NCBI GenBank assembly: GCA_013397695.1
Contig: VYZI01000021.1
Location: forward strand, 1,431,201 to 1,495,200
Length of the DNA: 64,000 nt
Direction: 5' to 3'
From: Centropus unirufus
Taxonomy: Eukaryota > Chordata > Aves > Cuculiformes > Centropidae
Shown: positions 14,901 through 28,300 of the stretch, piece by piece
Layout: each line of letters opens with the position of its first letter
Numbering within the stretch: position 1 is the first letter of the stretch
Notes under the pieces: generated by a model
What the model was told of the DNA's origin: nothing
What the model saw: the letters and a program-made list of their open reading frames with translations, nothing else
Database searches by the model: none
Position numbers and translations under genes: made by a program

Positions 14901-16137
14901 TAATTAATCCAATCCACTAGTTACACACCAAATTGCTTCAGCTCTGCTTTCCCTGCATTTCTCAACATATCAGGGCTGCATCAGCAGCAGTATTCTTCCA
15001 ATATAAAGGGTGGGATAAGTACATAAATGAGTCGTGTCCCAAAGATCTTAGTAGTATCTTAGAGCAAATCTATGATTTTTATGCCAAACAGAGGATTTTT
15101 ATCCCATTTGTCCTACCTTGGCTGTAGGGGAGCAATCATTAGGTGCCACCTGTACTGCCATTTCTTTGAACCAGAAAATTTCAAGTCAGTGACTTTCAAA
15201 TATTTTGCTCTTCTTTTCACTCACAGCTACTTATACAGGCTCTGTGGCACTGATAGCTTGCTTAATAAGCTCCATGGAGAGTTTTTGTACCTGTGTTACA
15301 TATGTATCAAATAATTTCTTAATAATAAAAAAGGTCTCGGGAGAAACTTGTTTTTATCCTTAGTTTTCACTTAATGCAGTGCTCTTCTCTGAAGCTGCAA
15401 CAAAAGATACCTCTTTATCCAGAGTTCAAAGCAACTTTGATTTCTATATCTATTGTTGTCCAGACCCAGTTAGCCTCCTCTAAGTATTTGCAGCTATGGT
15501 TAATTGTTATAGCCATGAACGCATGGCTTCATGGCTGAAACCCATATATTGACATGCGCACACACACAGAAATACAGTGTCTCTGGTGACAAAGTAGCTC
15601 CTTTTTATTTCCAGCTACCATGTCACTGATTAAGAAAATCAGAAAACTCGCATTCTTAAGGGCAGAGAAGAGACCTAAGAAATTACATCTGGAGCTGACA
15701 TTCATCCAGATGTGAGGGGTTTCCAACCTGAGTCTGTGACTTATTCCTCCCCTCAAGAATGCCTGATGACCATGGTTTATTTCGGACATTAACTGCAAGG
15801 ACCAGTCTTCCGAGACTGGAAAGGGAATTGGAAACATCAGAAGAAATTATTTCCTTGTGGTGTAAGTAATGTTCCCTTACCTATCTACAATCATATACAA
15901 ATTTGCATTGCAAAAGCTGACTGGTATTTCGAAAAAAAAGACACTAAATTTTCAGTTCCTTAAATCACACCAATTCACAGGCCGGGGTTCAGATCTGAGA
16001 ATATCCTACTGGAACCACCATCTGATTAGGTTATCTGATAGAAAGTCAAAGCAAGGAAACTAATTGCTCAATACCTGCAAGAGGTGCGACCAATTTTGAC
16101 ACAATTTCCCCTTAAATAACAATTAATAATTTTTTTG

Positions 16138-16153
16138 TACATATATATATATT
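16138..16153. repeat. Short (TA)n repeat
   Basis: Alternating AT after a T-rich stretch; simple sequence. Confidence 0.85.
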
Positions 16154-19100
16154 TACTGAATGGTGTTCCCCACAGCCAGCTTATTCCAAAAGAGTTTTGG
16201 AGTCCTATGGTCCAAGACCTTTCCACCCTCTGGTTATTATGTTGGCAGTGAAAGAGAGTTGCAAAAAGTCAAGCAAGGATTAGTAATGATTTGGGCTGAG
16301 CTCCAACAGAGATGGCTTGAGATAGGTTTATAATCCTTAGGTATAAAGGTGAGATCCACCATTACTGCGAAGCGGTAGGTATCATTTTTTTCCAGTTTGT
16401 AGATCAATAATATGTCAGGGCTTCTACCCATCACTTGTCATTACCCCCCTTATTCTGAGCACAATTTGGACAGCTAATCCCTATCCCTCCTCCTTGACTT
16501 CAGATTTCACTTGGTATTACCCTCTCTGCATTGGAAGCCCCCTCATTTCCTTTTTCTATCTTTGCTCATCTATATAATCTCTCCAGATCTTGCCACTTTC
16601 CCCTCGGCAGGATCCTTGCCAAGAACTCAACCTTGCCATCTGTCCCAGAAAATGATGATATTGCTCCGCTCTCTCCTGGATGTTGAATAGTGTGGCTGCA
16701 GCAGTAATGTTAATGTTAGAAAAAAAGCATAATCAGAGAGAGCATAATCATAATCTGCTGAAGAAAAGCCCTTTTCTGCCTCACAGAACCAAGGTCAGAT
16801 ACTTTATTCAAATGCATATAATGAGCAAGATTATTTTTCCTATATTTTATTTCTCTATTTTTCTTCTCAAGGAGGCACTTGAAAGAATATTATGTCCGTG
16901 AAAGAAAATTGGAGACCTTCAGATGAAACTTTTGTTGACCAGAAAATGTCATTTTTTCCAAACCTGAATTTTTCCAGAGAAAAAAATTCAACTTTCAACA
17001 AATGTTTCTAATGAAAACTGTATCAAGCATCTGACACACCAGCATTTCTTAAATGTTTGTTTTGCAGTTTGAAACAACTCCCCATGCTCTTTAATTTTTG
17101 GTGCTGATATAAAGGGCAACCTTCTGTACTAGGTAATTTGAAACATTTTAATGGACCTGACCTGAAAGTAGTATTTTTATGAATTATGGAGTTGCAGACC
17201 AAGTTTTTTAGGTTTATTTATTTTTACTGTTTGAAAGAGTGGAAAGTTTCAAAGTTCTCCTTATGGAAAACAGTAGGCTTTATTGCTAAAGGAAAAAAAA
17301 AAGATTAGACTGCAGGTCAGTGAACACCTGGTAAAGACTAGGCAAACCAATTTTCCTGGGCCTCAGCTGTGAAGCAGGGAGCACAGCGACCTTTTCTCCA
17401 ATTTCTGGTTTATTAAGGCTTTAGAGGGCCCAAGTTGCCGTCTATTCACAAAGCTACAGCTGCAAGGGCTTGAGCAACCGATCTGCAATTCACACCAGAG
17501 GAAAGCTGCACCATTCCCATATGAAGTCAGAAGGAGTACAACAATGCCAAGAAGCCAAAAACCCAAGGGCACTCAACATGTAGAACAGAATCGTGTCGCA
17601 CGCACTGCAACGCTTCACCTCTACATAGCAAAACAGCAATCAGACCTTGCTACAGTACTCAGGCAGTCTAATAACATTTGTGTAATTGTTAGCTGCCTGA
17701 AATTCAGGATACTGCTCCCCTGGGAGCCATGAGATGCCAAGCATCTCAAAAATCTGTTTTTTTCATGTGCACAAATGGATTCATTAATTGCATCCTCATT
17801 AAGTCTAAGACTGGAAGTTCACAGAAACTTATTTGTACCATTTACTTTCTCCTTTCAGCCAGGAATATCTCCTCTCAGGTTAGTTTTTACAGTCAGCTTT
17901 GTGACTGCAGAGTGTCCTTATGGTCACTGTAGGATCCGAGTATCTTCCCTTCGCTGCCAGCACAAAGCAGCTCTAGGGGTGAGGGTATTTTGCTAGAGGA
18001 GTTGTCCTTCAGGCAGAACATTAAACTGCTCTGCCATCTGTTTTACAGGGATTATTCTGGTGAGCGCTGAAGATCCCCTGAAAGCACTTTTATAGTGTCC
18101 CTGTACTATTCCTTTTCTTTAGCATTCATATAACCTCTCCCCTCTGCTGCTGACATTGAGAATTTTCCCTTTCTGAGCATGGAAAAGCAAAGATAAGATG
18201 TGGATGTCAGCTCCTAGCCTTGGCTCTCTCCCCACAGCGTACATATGCGCACCCACAGCTCCCCTCAACTCCAGCTTCTACAAAGCAAAAACCTTGCTCT
18301 CTTTTTTTCAGAAGCATCCTCATGCCCCAAGATTCAATGTATTCCCTAAAAAACCGCCTCTCCGTAACTACGCTGCTCACTAGTTTGCTGTAAGGTCTGA
18401 TCTCTGATAGACCTTATCTCTAACCAGCCCTGGACTTTCTCCATTTGGTGATAGGTAGAAGAAACTCATCCTTACCTGCACCCCCTCCAGTCTTTGCTGC
18501 TCTTCAGCTCACAGTTCATCACCCGAGCATGCCAGGCACTCCCTTATATGCTCTTTCACACAGAAAACACTGATGTTAAGCTGCTTTTCTTCAAAGTCCA
18601 TTTTCCTAGAGGTGGTACTGTTTTTCTAAGTGTATCCAAGACTTTAGGTTACTGCTTTAAGTTGCAGAGCTTAAATGACTGTACACATCTTCACTGACTA
18701 AAGGCTAAGGAGTGCAAGAAAACTATAAGGTGAATACTGTCTATTAAAGAGCTGCCGTTAAATAAACTAGAGTGTGCAAGATACAGGACTAAGTGGAGGG
18801 CATTTGCTAGCATCAGGATGGCAATATGAGTAAGTACAGCTCAACTTTAGTGAAAGGTTGTTAAATACTCCGGTCTAGAGTGAATCAGCCTGTGACTATG
18901 TGTCAAAAAAAATTAGTGCAATGTATCAAAGCAAAGCACTCAGGAGTCCAAAGTTAGAACCTAACTCTGAGCAGTGCCCCTTCTCCTATAGTGATCCCAG
19001 AAAATATCATTCCGGCAAACTGAATGGGAACCCATGCCATTACTATTTGCCACAATCTTTTTTTTAATTGCACATTTTTCCTGACACAGGTGGCTCTCAC

Positions 19101-21528
19101 TGGTTTATGGCGCTTGTCAGCTCATGTTATTTCCTATGCTGCCCAAGATGTATGCAATCTCATACAGTAAATAGCAATGTTTTTTTATCAGTGAGAGAGC
19201 ATGGATGCTTCAATAAGTCTTTTCCAAGTTTCTGATCTTCTTTGGTCCTTTTCTGTAGAAGGCAGAGCCCAGCTTCCAGCCTTGGCATCTTTTTAAAAGA
19301 GAACATTAAGTTTTCCGTTGCTAGGCCTTCAAGAACACACTTTTACCTTTTGAAAAAGTAGATATAAGAATAGCGCTAAGGACTGTGGAGATCTGATCTG
19401 GAATCCGACCAGTTCTGTTATTGATCATTACTGTTGTTATTACCTCATTTCTGAAGATGAGTTTTCAGTCTGCTTTTGTAGCATACATAAAGGGACACTG
19501 CACTACCTGCTTCCATGTTTGAGGTTGCTTTGAAATATAACCTGCCAACAAATGATGTTTAAAGACTTTCAAAGCAAGTTCTAAAGTTCCTTAGAACATA
19601 TTGTTTTGCTTTTTTTTTTTTTTAATAAAAGACCTTTTCCCCCCTACTTTTTTTTAAAAAAAGTATTCTTCTTGGAAAGACATTTTTACTGCCTTGGAGA
19701 TCACGATGCTCAGTCATGACACAAATCTTTGTTCAAATGGAGAAAGTTACTTCACAACTGGTAGGTCCCGAGACTCAAAAACAATCTTGGATTTTTTAAC
19801 CATAAGTGGTGATACTCTAGCATTGAAGCAAGAGCTGTAAAACCCACTTAAGTGTTTCAGATGGCTGTCAAATGGTTTAACACCCCTGCACAGTAACAAC
19901 CTTATCGAAGATGCAAATGTTTCTCTTTACTGCTGCCTGCACTGTAGTCTCCTGATCTTTCTAACCTGATCAGAATGCCTTTGGGCTATTTTTTTTTTCA
20001 CTTTATCGATTGCTTTTTCAGGCCTGGAAGAAGGAGCAGCTGTCTTTTAAACTTCATGCAAAATGTATTGTGTGAAAGAAAGTGAAGAGGAAACATGCAG
20101 TGACAGAAAAGGAAAATGCAGTGACAAATGGCAGACAAGACAGGCAAAAGATGTTCTTGTGGAACATGCAGAGGCCATATCGCAATTACATCGCATAAAT
20201 ACATATGCAGATAAACAGAAATGTAGGGGAAGTGTTTATAAAGCTTCTTGGAGCAGTTCCCATGAACAACACAGGCAAGGCATGGCCATGACTCCATGTA
20301 GAGAAGTCGAATCTCTATTCTTTCCTTACACTGAACAAATGTTTTGGGCTGCCAAAAAAAAAATCAGAGCATTTGCAGATGGAGTGATGTCTTCAGAGCA
20401 TTTTGTGAGAGTGCTTCTGCTGAATATCTCCTCTGAAGTAACTTTAGCTGCATGTTGTTTAAACCCATACTGGCTGCCAAATAAGATCTTGAAGTGCAGA
20501 GGTAGCACTGTTATTTACATTGTGTGCATTTGAGTACGCTTCTATAGGTCAACTGACTGCAGGTACTGAAACCCACATATATAGAGACATATGCCTGCCC
20601 GTGTCATTTCATAGCTCATTTACACTTTATTTAGCCAAGTAACTCAAAGCTTAAAGTCAAGTCTACATTTTGTGCATGCCTACGCTGTGCTGGCTGCTCT
20701 AGCATGACTACTCAGTTTCCCACATGAGTCTCCTTTCAAACCCCTTGTCTACAGTTGTTTGGGGCAACAAAGGCAGGAGAACACTGAAGAGCCAGCTGGC
20801 TGAAAGCCATTCAAAAAATAATGTAAATCAGGTGTCCAAAATAAAAGTGTGTTTAGATGCGACTTGGCTTCCCTTAGTTTTCCCTGCAGAGAGCAGTGAT
20901 TCCATATTAGCTTTGGTTTTTGCTTTTTGTGAAAAGCATCCTCTGTTGATGGTTAGATATGGGAAGAACAGAGCTTAATGTGACTTTCAGTGACTTTATC
21001 TTGGCAGACACTTCATGCTGGTTGTACATCTGTCATACAGACAAGGAGACACTGGGGGGAAAAAAGAAGCCATCAAATAAAATTAAATTTTGGATCTGCA
21101 TTAAAAAGAAAACCAAACTCGTATTTTGTGTCATTATGATGTTAGCCAGTTGTAGGTACCAGGAATGAGCATGTTCTGGGGCGATGGATAGAAATTTATT
21201 TAGCAAGCTGAGAGCTCTATTCCAGCTACCTAGCTGGTACTGTTCTGTTCTCTGTAGAAATCAGCACCACATGTGGGAGGCAGGACTTCTGGAAATGACA
21301 GAAACTGGGATTGCACATTACATTCTACTTCGGGTTCCCATTTAACTTGGTAATTTTTTAATTCTCTTCTCTTTTGTGGCTTTGGGTTTCAACAATTCAA
21401 AAACACTCCTATAGGCTCTGTTGTAATTATTTTGTGAGGTAAAAGCATGTACTAAAAGTGTTAGGTGTTAATGATGGTGTTCTTTCAAGCTTACTGCTGT
21501 CTCACTGCTATTGTTTCCTCTTTCTCAG

Positions 21529-21881
21529 GACATGACCTTCACCACCACAATGAATCAGGAAAAACCTGTCAAATCCTCCTAGCTCCCTGGCTGTGCAATT
21601 TGCTATTCCCTTGCTGTTCACCAGTCAGCAACTCTTCCCACCCAAAGCACAGCAAGTTACAAATGACAGCTGAAAAGTGAAGCATTACCAAAAGCTGTGT
21701 AAGACTGTTGGAGAAACCTAATATAGTAATTCTCCTTCTGAGCCTGGGAAGCTGTGTATCCCATCAGTTCCAAGGAACAGAGCGAAGATATGTTCAAGTA
21801 ACCAATATTAGAAATTGCATATATCGATACATAGAGTATTTACACAGGGTGATCTACAACATCTAGAGATCTCCATTCATA
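21529..21881 (+). other. SV2B: Probable 5' untranslated part of SV2B coding exon 1
   Basis: A good acceptor (pyrimidine tract TTGTTTCCTCTTTCTCAG, ending at 21528) lies 353 nt upstream of the start codon. Mammalian SV2B also has at least one non-coding first exon far upstream, so an intron ending here is expected (inference). An alternative, weaker CACAG lies near 21847. The leader contains upstream ATGs. RNA evidence would be needed to choose the boundary. Confidence 0.45.
21532..21582 (+). other. Short upstream ORF in the presumed SV2B leader (16 codons)
   Basis: If the acceptor at 21528 is used, the first ATG of the exon is at 21532, three bases into the exon. It opens a 16-codon frame ending with TAG at 21580. 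It would have to be bypassed or reinitiated from to reach the SV2B start. Its use is inference only. Confidence 0.25.
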
Positions 21882-22398
21882 ATGGATGATCGATATAGAA
21901 ACACAAACCTTTATCAAGGGGGCAGGGAGACAAATCAAGTCTCTGATGACTACAGGTACCAGGATGGTAACTATGAAGGGTATGCACCCAATGATGGCTA
22001 CTACCGTGGTGGGGATGAGCCCACTCAGGAAGAGGATGCCCAGAGCGATGTTACAGAAGGCCATGATGAAGATGATGAGGTCTATGAGGGGGAGTACCAA
22101 GGGATCCCGCACCCAGATGACATTAAAGAAAAGCAGAAGAAGCGAGCTCCTGCTGTGGCTGATGAGTACAGAGACCGTGCTGACCTTATGGCAGAGAGGA
22201 TGGAGGATGAGGAGCAACTTGCCCATCAGTATGAGAACATCATAGAGGAGTGTGGCCACGGACGCTTTCAGTGGACTCTCTTCTTTGTTTTAGGGTTGGC
22301 ACTGATGGCAGATGGGGTGGAGGTGTTTGTGGTTGGATTTGTTCTTCCCAGTGCTGAGAAGGATATGTGCTTATCCAGTTCGAACAAAGGGATGTTAG
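21882..22398 (+). CDS. SV2B: SV2B coding exon 1 (residues 1-172, phase 1 exit)
   Basis: The ATG at 21882 has a strong context (A at -3, G at +4), and an in-frame TAG lies 18 nt upstream at 21864, so this is the first possible in-frame Met of this exon. The exon encodes the whole cytoplasmic N-terminus and TM1. It is rich in Asp, Glu, Gly and Tyr, with the SV2 hallmark block DVTEGHDEDDEVYEGEYQGI at 56-75. CGHGRFQW (124-131) precedes TM1, and the luminal stretch after TM1 carries PSAEKDMCLSSSNKG (156-170). Donor is G|GTAAGT. Compared with human SV2B, residues 1-21 are additional. Confidence 0.97.
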
Positions 22399-25300
22399 GT
22401 AAGTGCCACTTGAGAACAGCCCTTCTAATGCAGTAGACTGTATCTAGAACACTTTTTCTGGTGACCAGCCAATTTCAGGATCTTCTGATGACTGTTCTCT
22501 TGTGTTGTATGTCATGAATAGTCACATACTGGGTCACAGCTGGGTGTATCTGGCTTAGGAGGGGTTTGCATAATGCTGAGAAGGCAGATACTCAAAAGCA
22601 ACAGAATTGCACCGCACCTAAGCCAAAATTACAAAAGGTGCTGTGACCTCAGTCCTGGTCACTGCAGGCTGGATCTGAACAAGGGAGCTCATAGCCAGTT
22701 GGTCCAGAGAGCAAAAGTCATAGGGGTGTTTAAGGACAATCTAGTGACTCAGATTTCAATGCTTTTAGAATCTAAACTGTAATAAGAAGTCCATAAAGCA
22801 ATATCATCCAAATACTCTCCTCCATTCTATTTGCATTATTTTCATGCAAAAAAGGAGATAATTACTCTTGCATAGACCACTCATCTTTGTGTACAGAGTT
22901 CCTAAATCTCTCTCCTTTTTTCTTTGAACTTGAGAATACAGATAACAGAATACTTATTTCTATAGGTAACGAGGTTTGTGCCTTGAAGAGTTAGCTAACT
23001 TTTTTTTTGTGCTTCACAAAGCACTTAAAATTTCTAGCTTGAAATATCTCAGCTCAGATACCTGAAAGGAAATCACTCAAAAATGGATCCCGATTTCAAA
23101 GGCACTTCTGAATTCACCAGCTCACTATGGGACATGAGGCAGGGTGCCTTTTCAATGATGAGATCTTTTTCGAAAAGCAGGCCATTTATTTTGGTGACTA
23201 CGTGAAAGCTGTGTTCTTCTAAAATTCTGACCCCATAAATATCTTTCTCCATAGAGCTTGAGCTCTGGCAGGCACTTGAGTCAGAATACTTCAAATGTCA
23301 CAAGAAAATCTGTCTTTGAAGTATTTCTGGCCCACCCACAGGTAAAAGTGAACAAGAAATCTCTCCCAGAGAGCTCATTCTGCTTTTTTCCAGTTCAGTA
23401 TTTGCAAGGCTGAAAGTTCAGGATGTTCTGATAAGCTCTGAACAAGCAGGGAGACATTTGGGTCTATATCCAATCCCAGCTCCAGCCTCCTACACATTAA
23501 CCAAACTAATCTGGAATGGCTAATTAGGGGAAAAGCACTCCTCTTCCCGTCTTTCCTATGCAACTTCAAAGATATTTTGGAGAACCTGGTTTTGCAGCAC
23601 AATTTCCTCAGTCCTTAGCTGGTTTGTTTGGGGGATTTGCTCTGAAAGGTTGTAATCACACAATTTTTGGCTGAAATATGAGGGAAAAATTTAATTTTCT
23701 TAAAAGCAAAAAAAGTTGATCCATTTAGTCTGAGGCAGAGAGGAAATTGGATATTTATGGTAGCACTCAGTTGCTGCTGATTGGTGTTGTACATGAGGCA
23801 GGTTTCTGATTTCATCTGTCTTTTTAAACACACTTCCTTGTCTGCTGGATGTATCTCTGCTGCAGGTTTCCTCTTGGATATGAGGTTTGTGAGATGACCC
23901 TTTGCAAAAACAAATTATATGTGTCTTTGAAAGCCTTAGACTGCAAAGTCCATCACTGATACGAGTGTCAAATACCTATGGGCGTTAAGAAGTGAGGGTG
24001 TAAGGAGGCTGGAGTGGATACCAGGCTGTTGGAGGGCATAAAAGAAAGAACAGATCTCTGTCTGGAGGGTAGGATGGGAGTTTTCTGTCTAACCAAGGGC
24101 AGTATCAGGGAGTGGAGGTTGCTGGAGGTTTGATAGGCAGCAGCACATTGCGGGGATACAAGGTCTGGGTAAGATCTGCCCTCAGCACAGCTTGGTGTGT
24201 CCCAAGTGCTGCCCTTGCAAGAGGGCTTCATCCCTTTTTCGAACAGCTGCAGGGAAATGACATGATACAAATAGACAGATATCAGCTGCTGAAAGGGCAG
24301 GATGGAGATGTGCTATTGATGGAAACAAGAACATAATCTTCCCCAAAACATTTCCTGGCTTAGTTTCAGCACCCATCCACCAGCAATCTGAAAAAGTTGT
24401 CTCCTAGCAAAGCTGACAGCCTCCAACACGCTCGTTTCCCTCAGCGTTTCCAGTCCTTTGACAGTCTATGGATTGTCCAATTGAACGCTTATCCTGCTAA
24501 TACTCAGAGTTCAATGATACTTATAGGTTGAAATGGCAAAATAATAGGTGGCAACTAGACCTCTGCACCTCAATTTTTGCCTAATGTGCAGTGACGATCT
24601 TGTCCGAGTGTGTCTACACAGAATGAATGCAGGCTGGTTAGAGAAGGCACAGTTCTCCCTCAAATTATTGTAACTTTTTAGGGATGCAGGGTTATTTTCC
24701 ACACGAGTTACTCCCCCTTGCCTTCTCCTCATGTACCAATAGATGCCTACATAACAAGCCTGTGTTTATTCCCAAGTGACCACTCCTCCTCTCAATACAT
24801 TTTTGCTAAGGAAACATAATCAGTTTTTCCTAAGTGGAGGCAAGGATCCTTCCAGCTGCTTACATCTAAACACATGAGAAGTCCTCGGCCATAAAGAGGC
24901 CAGGAGGGAAAAAATTGGGAAAAAGTCAGATAAGGAATCAAACTCTAGCAGAAATAGGAAGGGAGAAATAAGACAGCTAAAGTAAATGTCCTCTAAAGAC
25001 CAATTTAGTGCAGTTCAGCTTCTGCTAAAAGGACATTTTACATTAAATAAACTGTATGTTGCACATTTTCCCTCCCTCAGAAAGCAAGCACGGAAAACTA
25101 TCAAGCAAATTATGGCCAAATTATGCAAAAATTGCAAATAAACAGATGCCCACAGTGTTTCATGAAATGTGTGAAATGAATGTGACACATCTTCGAAAAC
25201 GTTTACGTTTTTTTTCTGAAAATAAACATCTCGCCATCACATGCAAATTAACAGCTATTTTAGCCTTAAATATCCCTAGTGGGACAAAACATTTATTTGG

Positions 25301-28300
25301 AGTTTTTCCGTTACTTGAAACGCTATTTGGAAGATAATTCCAAGGGAATTAAAATAAACAGAAACAACTGTATATATTTTAGCAGTTTGATATAACCAAT
25401 ATTTAACACTAGTTATTAACGATTAAGTTTGGTAACCTATAACAACATTATTTTTATGTCGTCATTTGACAAATCTGCTTTGCTGACTTTTTACCAACAG
25501 TATTCATAATAATTTCTTTAATTCACTGAACCAGAATATTCCTTTTATCAGGGACTCCATCAGGGAATGCAGTGATAGGGTGACAGAGAATGGCTTCAAG
25601 TGGAAGGAGATTTAGATTAGATATTAGGAAGAATTTTTCACTATGAGTGTGGTGAGGCACTGCCACACTTGCCCAGAGAAGCTGTGGATGCCCCATCTCA
25701 GGAGGTGTTCAAGGCCAAGTTGGATCGGGCTTTAAGCAACAGGGTCTAGTAGGAGGTGCCTCTGGCCAAGGCACGGGGGTTGGAACTTGATGATCTTTAA
25801 GACCCCTTCCAACCCAAACTATGATTCTATGATTTGCAGTATAATACTTCCTGTCAGATTTTATTTGTTAAGGATGATCATATGAAAAACCATAGAATTT
25901 GTATTTACTTGTTTGCTGAAAGTCACACAGTTATTGTTTGAAGAAATATCATATACATTTATATTCAATTTATATTCAATTGTTTTTAATCACCTCATAG
26001 GGGACTAACTAAATATTATGTTTGCAAGCATAGAGCAGTAAATACACAGCAAGTATAAAAGATTGTGTCAAAGAAGTGTTTAAAAGTTTTCCACATCCTG
26101 CATGTAAAAAAAAGGAGCACAGTAAAATCATCAGAATTCCCAGATACCCAGCACTACAGTTGTGCTATCATCATTTCAGAGTTCAGTAAACTGAGACAAG
26201 AAAAATTTTAAGGACTTTGCCTGTAACCGCAAAGCAGCTACATCAATGCTGAGAATAAAAGTGTCTTTCAGGCACATGGGTCCCTTTTTATGATTTAATA
26301 ATAATATCTTAAGGAGGATATCATTTTGCAGACTTTTAGCCTCACGATGTTACATGCAAGAAAATAGAAAAAAGATCCTATTAGAAATTATGAAGTTATG
26401 TAGCAATCCAAGCTTGGCTGAGTGAGTCAGGCTAAAGAGGATGTGTAACAATATCCCTGCTCTTAGTTGTGTGAAGAGGATGTTTTTTTATCAGCTGAGA
26501 TAAAATCTAGCCTCAGCTTCTCATTGACCTGAATTCACCTGATATGACAGTAAATCCTAATCCCCTCAGCAGAGCTCAGTAGCTTTTCTCCACATATTTT
26601 TTTTTTCAGGCTAAGTGCAGACAAGCCGAACCATGGCTCCTTGCACTGCTGTGGCCCACAGCTGTTTTGGAACTCAATGGCCATGGACCCATAGTATGGC
26701 AGCAAGCTAAACCCTAGTGAGACCTGACCACATCCACATCCTGAGAACCAGGCACAAATCCCTGACAGCAAATTTGCTCTCAGCTAGAAACACTTCTGCA
26801 GCCCAATGAGCATCATCATCCTGAGCAATAAGGACACACTAGGGGCAAAAAGGGGCTTTTTTTTTTTATTTGGGAACACCCCACACCATGTGCAGGTCTG
26901 AAATGGGGATGGCTGTATCCCCATTTATAAAGACTGTGGGAATTTCATCCGACAAGAGCCAGCACAAACAGGTTTTCGTTTAACAGCAAAGGATTTGTTT
27001 GGCTTCCTCTGTTGAAAACTTTGCTTTAGCAGAGAGGTTGGGTAGGGGGAACCAGATGGTCCCATGAATATTGTAGTGATGGACAAGTCCTGTGGGGGAC
27101 TGTGAAGCCGGCTGACTGTAAACAGCCACCCACGCTGTGCTGGCAGCGTTTGCTGAAGTGTTTCAGTGCGCATTGCCTCGCTGAGGCTGCAAAGTGCTTA
27201 TGGATTCATGCATCCACCTTTGGCTTTCATATGCAGAATCCCCTCAATCTCAGCAGCCAGATTTACTCGATATCCACCCCCAGATCTCCAAAAACAGAAA
27301 GCCATGCTTCACATGTGTGATCCATGTCTCGGTGGCAGAGCTATTAGCTGTAGATGAAAGCCTTCTCCCGGTACTTAATCAAGGCAAGTGTAACAAGAAT
27401 ACCCTTTCATTTCATTTCCATTTGTGAGGTCAAGGAGATTCATGGGCAAAGCACTAATATGGCTACAGGTTTTTCTGGGATATGCTGACCATCTCTACAG
27501 CACAAAACAGTCAAGACCACTGGGGTTTATTCGTCTCTCTATATCACACACGAGCGAAACCTGTGCCTTGCCTCTGCCAAGGTGTCCAGACCCAACTCAT
27601 GAAATTGTGTCCATAAAGCACATCCTCATATAACCAATGCTATGCTGCTGAGTGTTTGATTTTTGTTGTTTTTTTCTTCCCCTCTTTGAATGGCAAGATA
27701 TATAAGGTCCTTACTTTTCTGTTGTCCAAATGCCTTCACAAGCCTTTTTTTTTTTTTTTAATTGTAGAGCTGTACTGGTGATGGCCTGGGTTTTCAAAGC
27801 AGCTAGGAGCTTCCACATTCCTGTGGTTACTGGCTCCATACAGACTTGTTAACAGAGAGACAACTCTGCCCCTAGATCTAGGTAGCTTCCTTATCTTCCT
27901 GACAGCCCTGAGGACTCTGGAACTAATTCTTCCCATTGGAAGATGGATATTTTTTCTGCTTGAATTTTCGATTTATTTCCCAAGTCTTTGTCCTGATTTG
28001 ACAGGGATTAAAATGAGGCAATTCTGAAAATAAAGAACTTCAATTCCATTAACTGTCAACAAAAGAAATCCATGCTTATGATAGAGATTTAGATAAAACC
28101 TGATTTTTTTTTTCTTTTTGAAGCCTTTGTGAGTCTACTTCTAATAATAATGAAATAGTAAAAAGACAGTTCAGCACATATAGCCATATTCTGTACCTGC
28201 CTTTATTCCTAGAAGTTCAGCTTTTAAGATCATAATTCCTGTCTAGCATGGAGCCCACATCTTCAAAAAAGGGTAATAGATTTCTTAGTGTAAAAATGCT

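Larger units (their letters stand above)
9663..21528. other. Non-coding sequence upstream of SV2B exon, no gene seen
   Basis: Low-GC, non-coding. It holds a 22-base A run at 11897-11918, a short TA repeat at 16138-16153, and a near-perfect palindrome of about 21 nt around 19645-19666 (TACTTTTTTT facing AAAAAAAGTA). The longest open frame, 20063-20533 on +, has no recognisable domain. Confidence 0.6.

Noticed and set aside
21840..22259. Minus-strand frame of 139 codons with hydrophobic stretches
   Set aside because: It is the antisense shadow of SV2B coding exon 1, whose acidic GAT/GAG codons read as Ile/Leu on the other strand.
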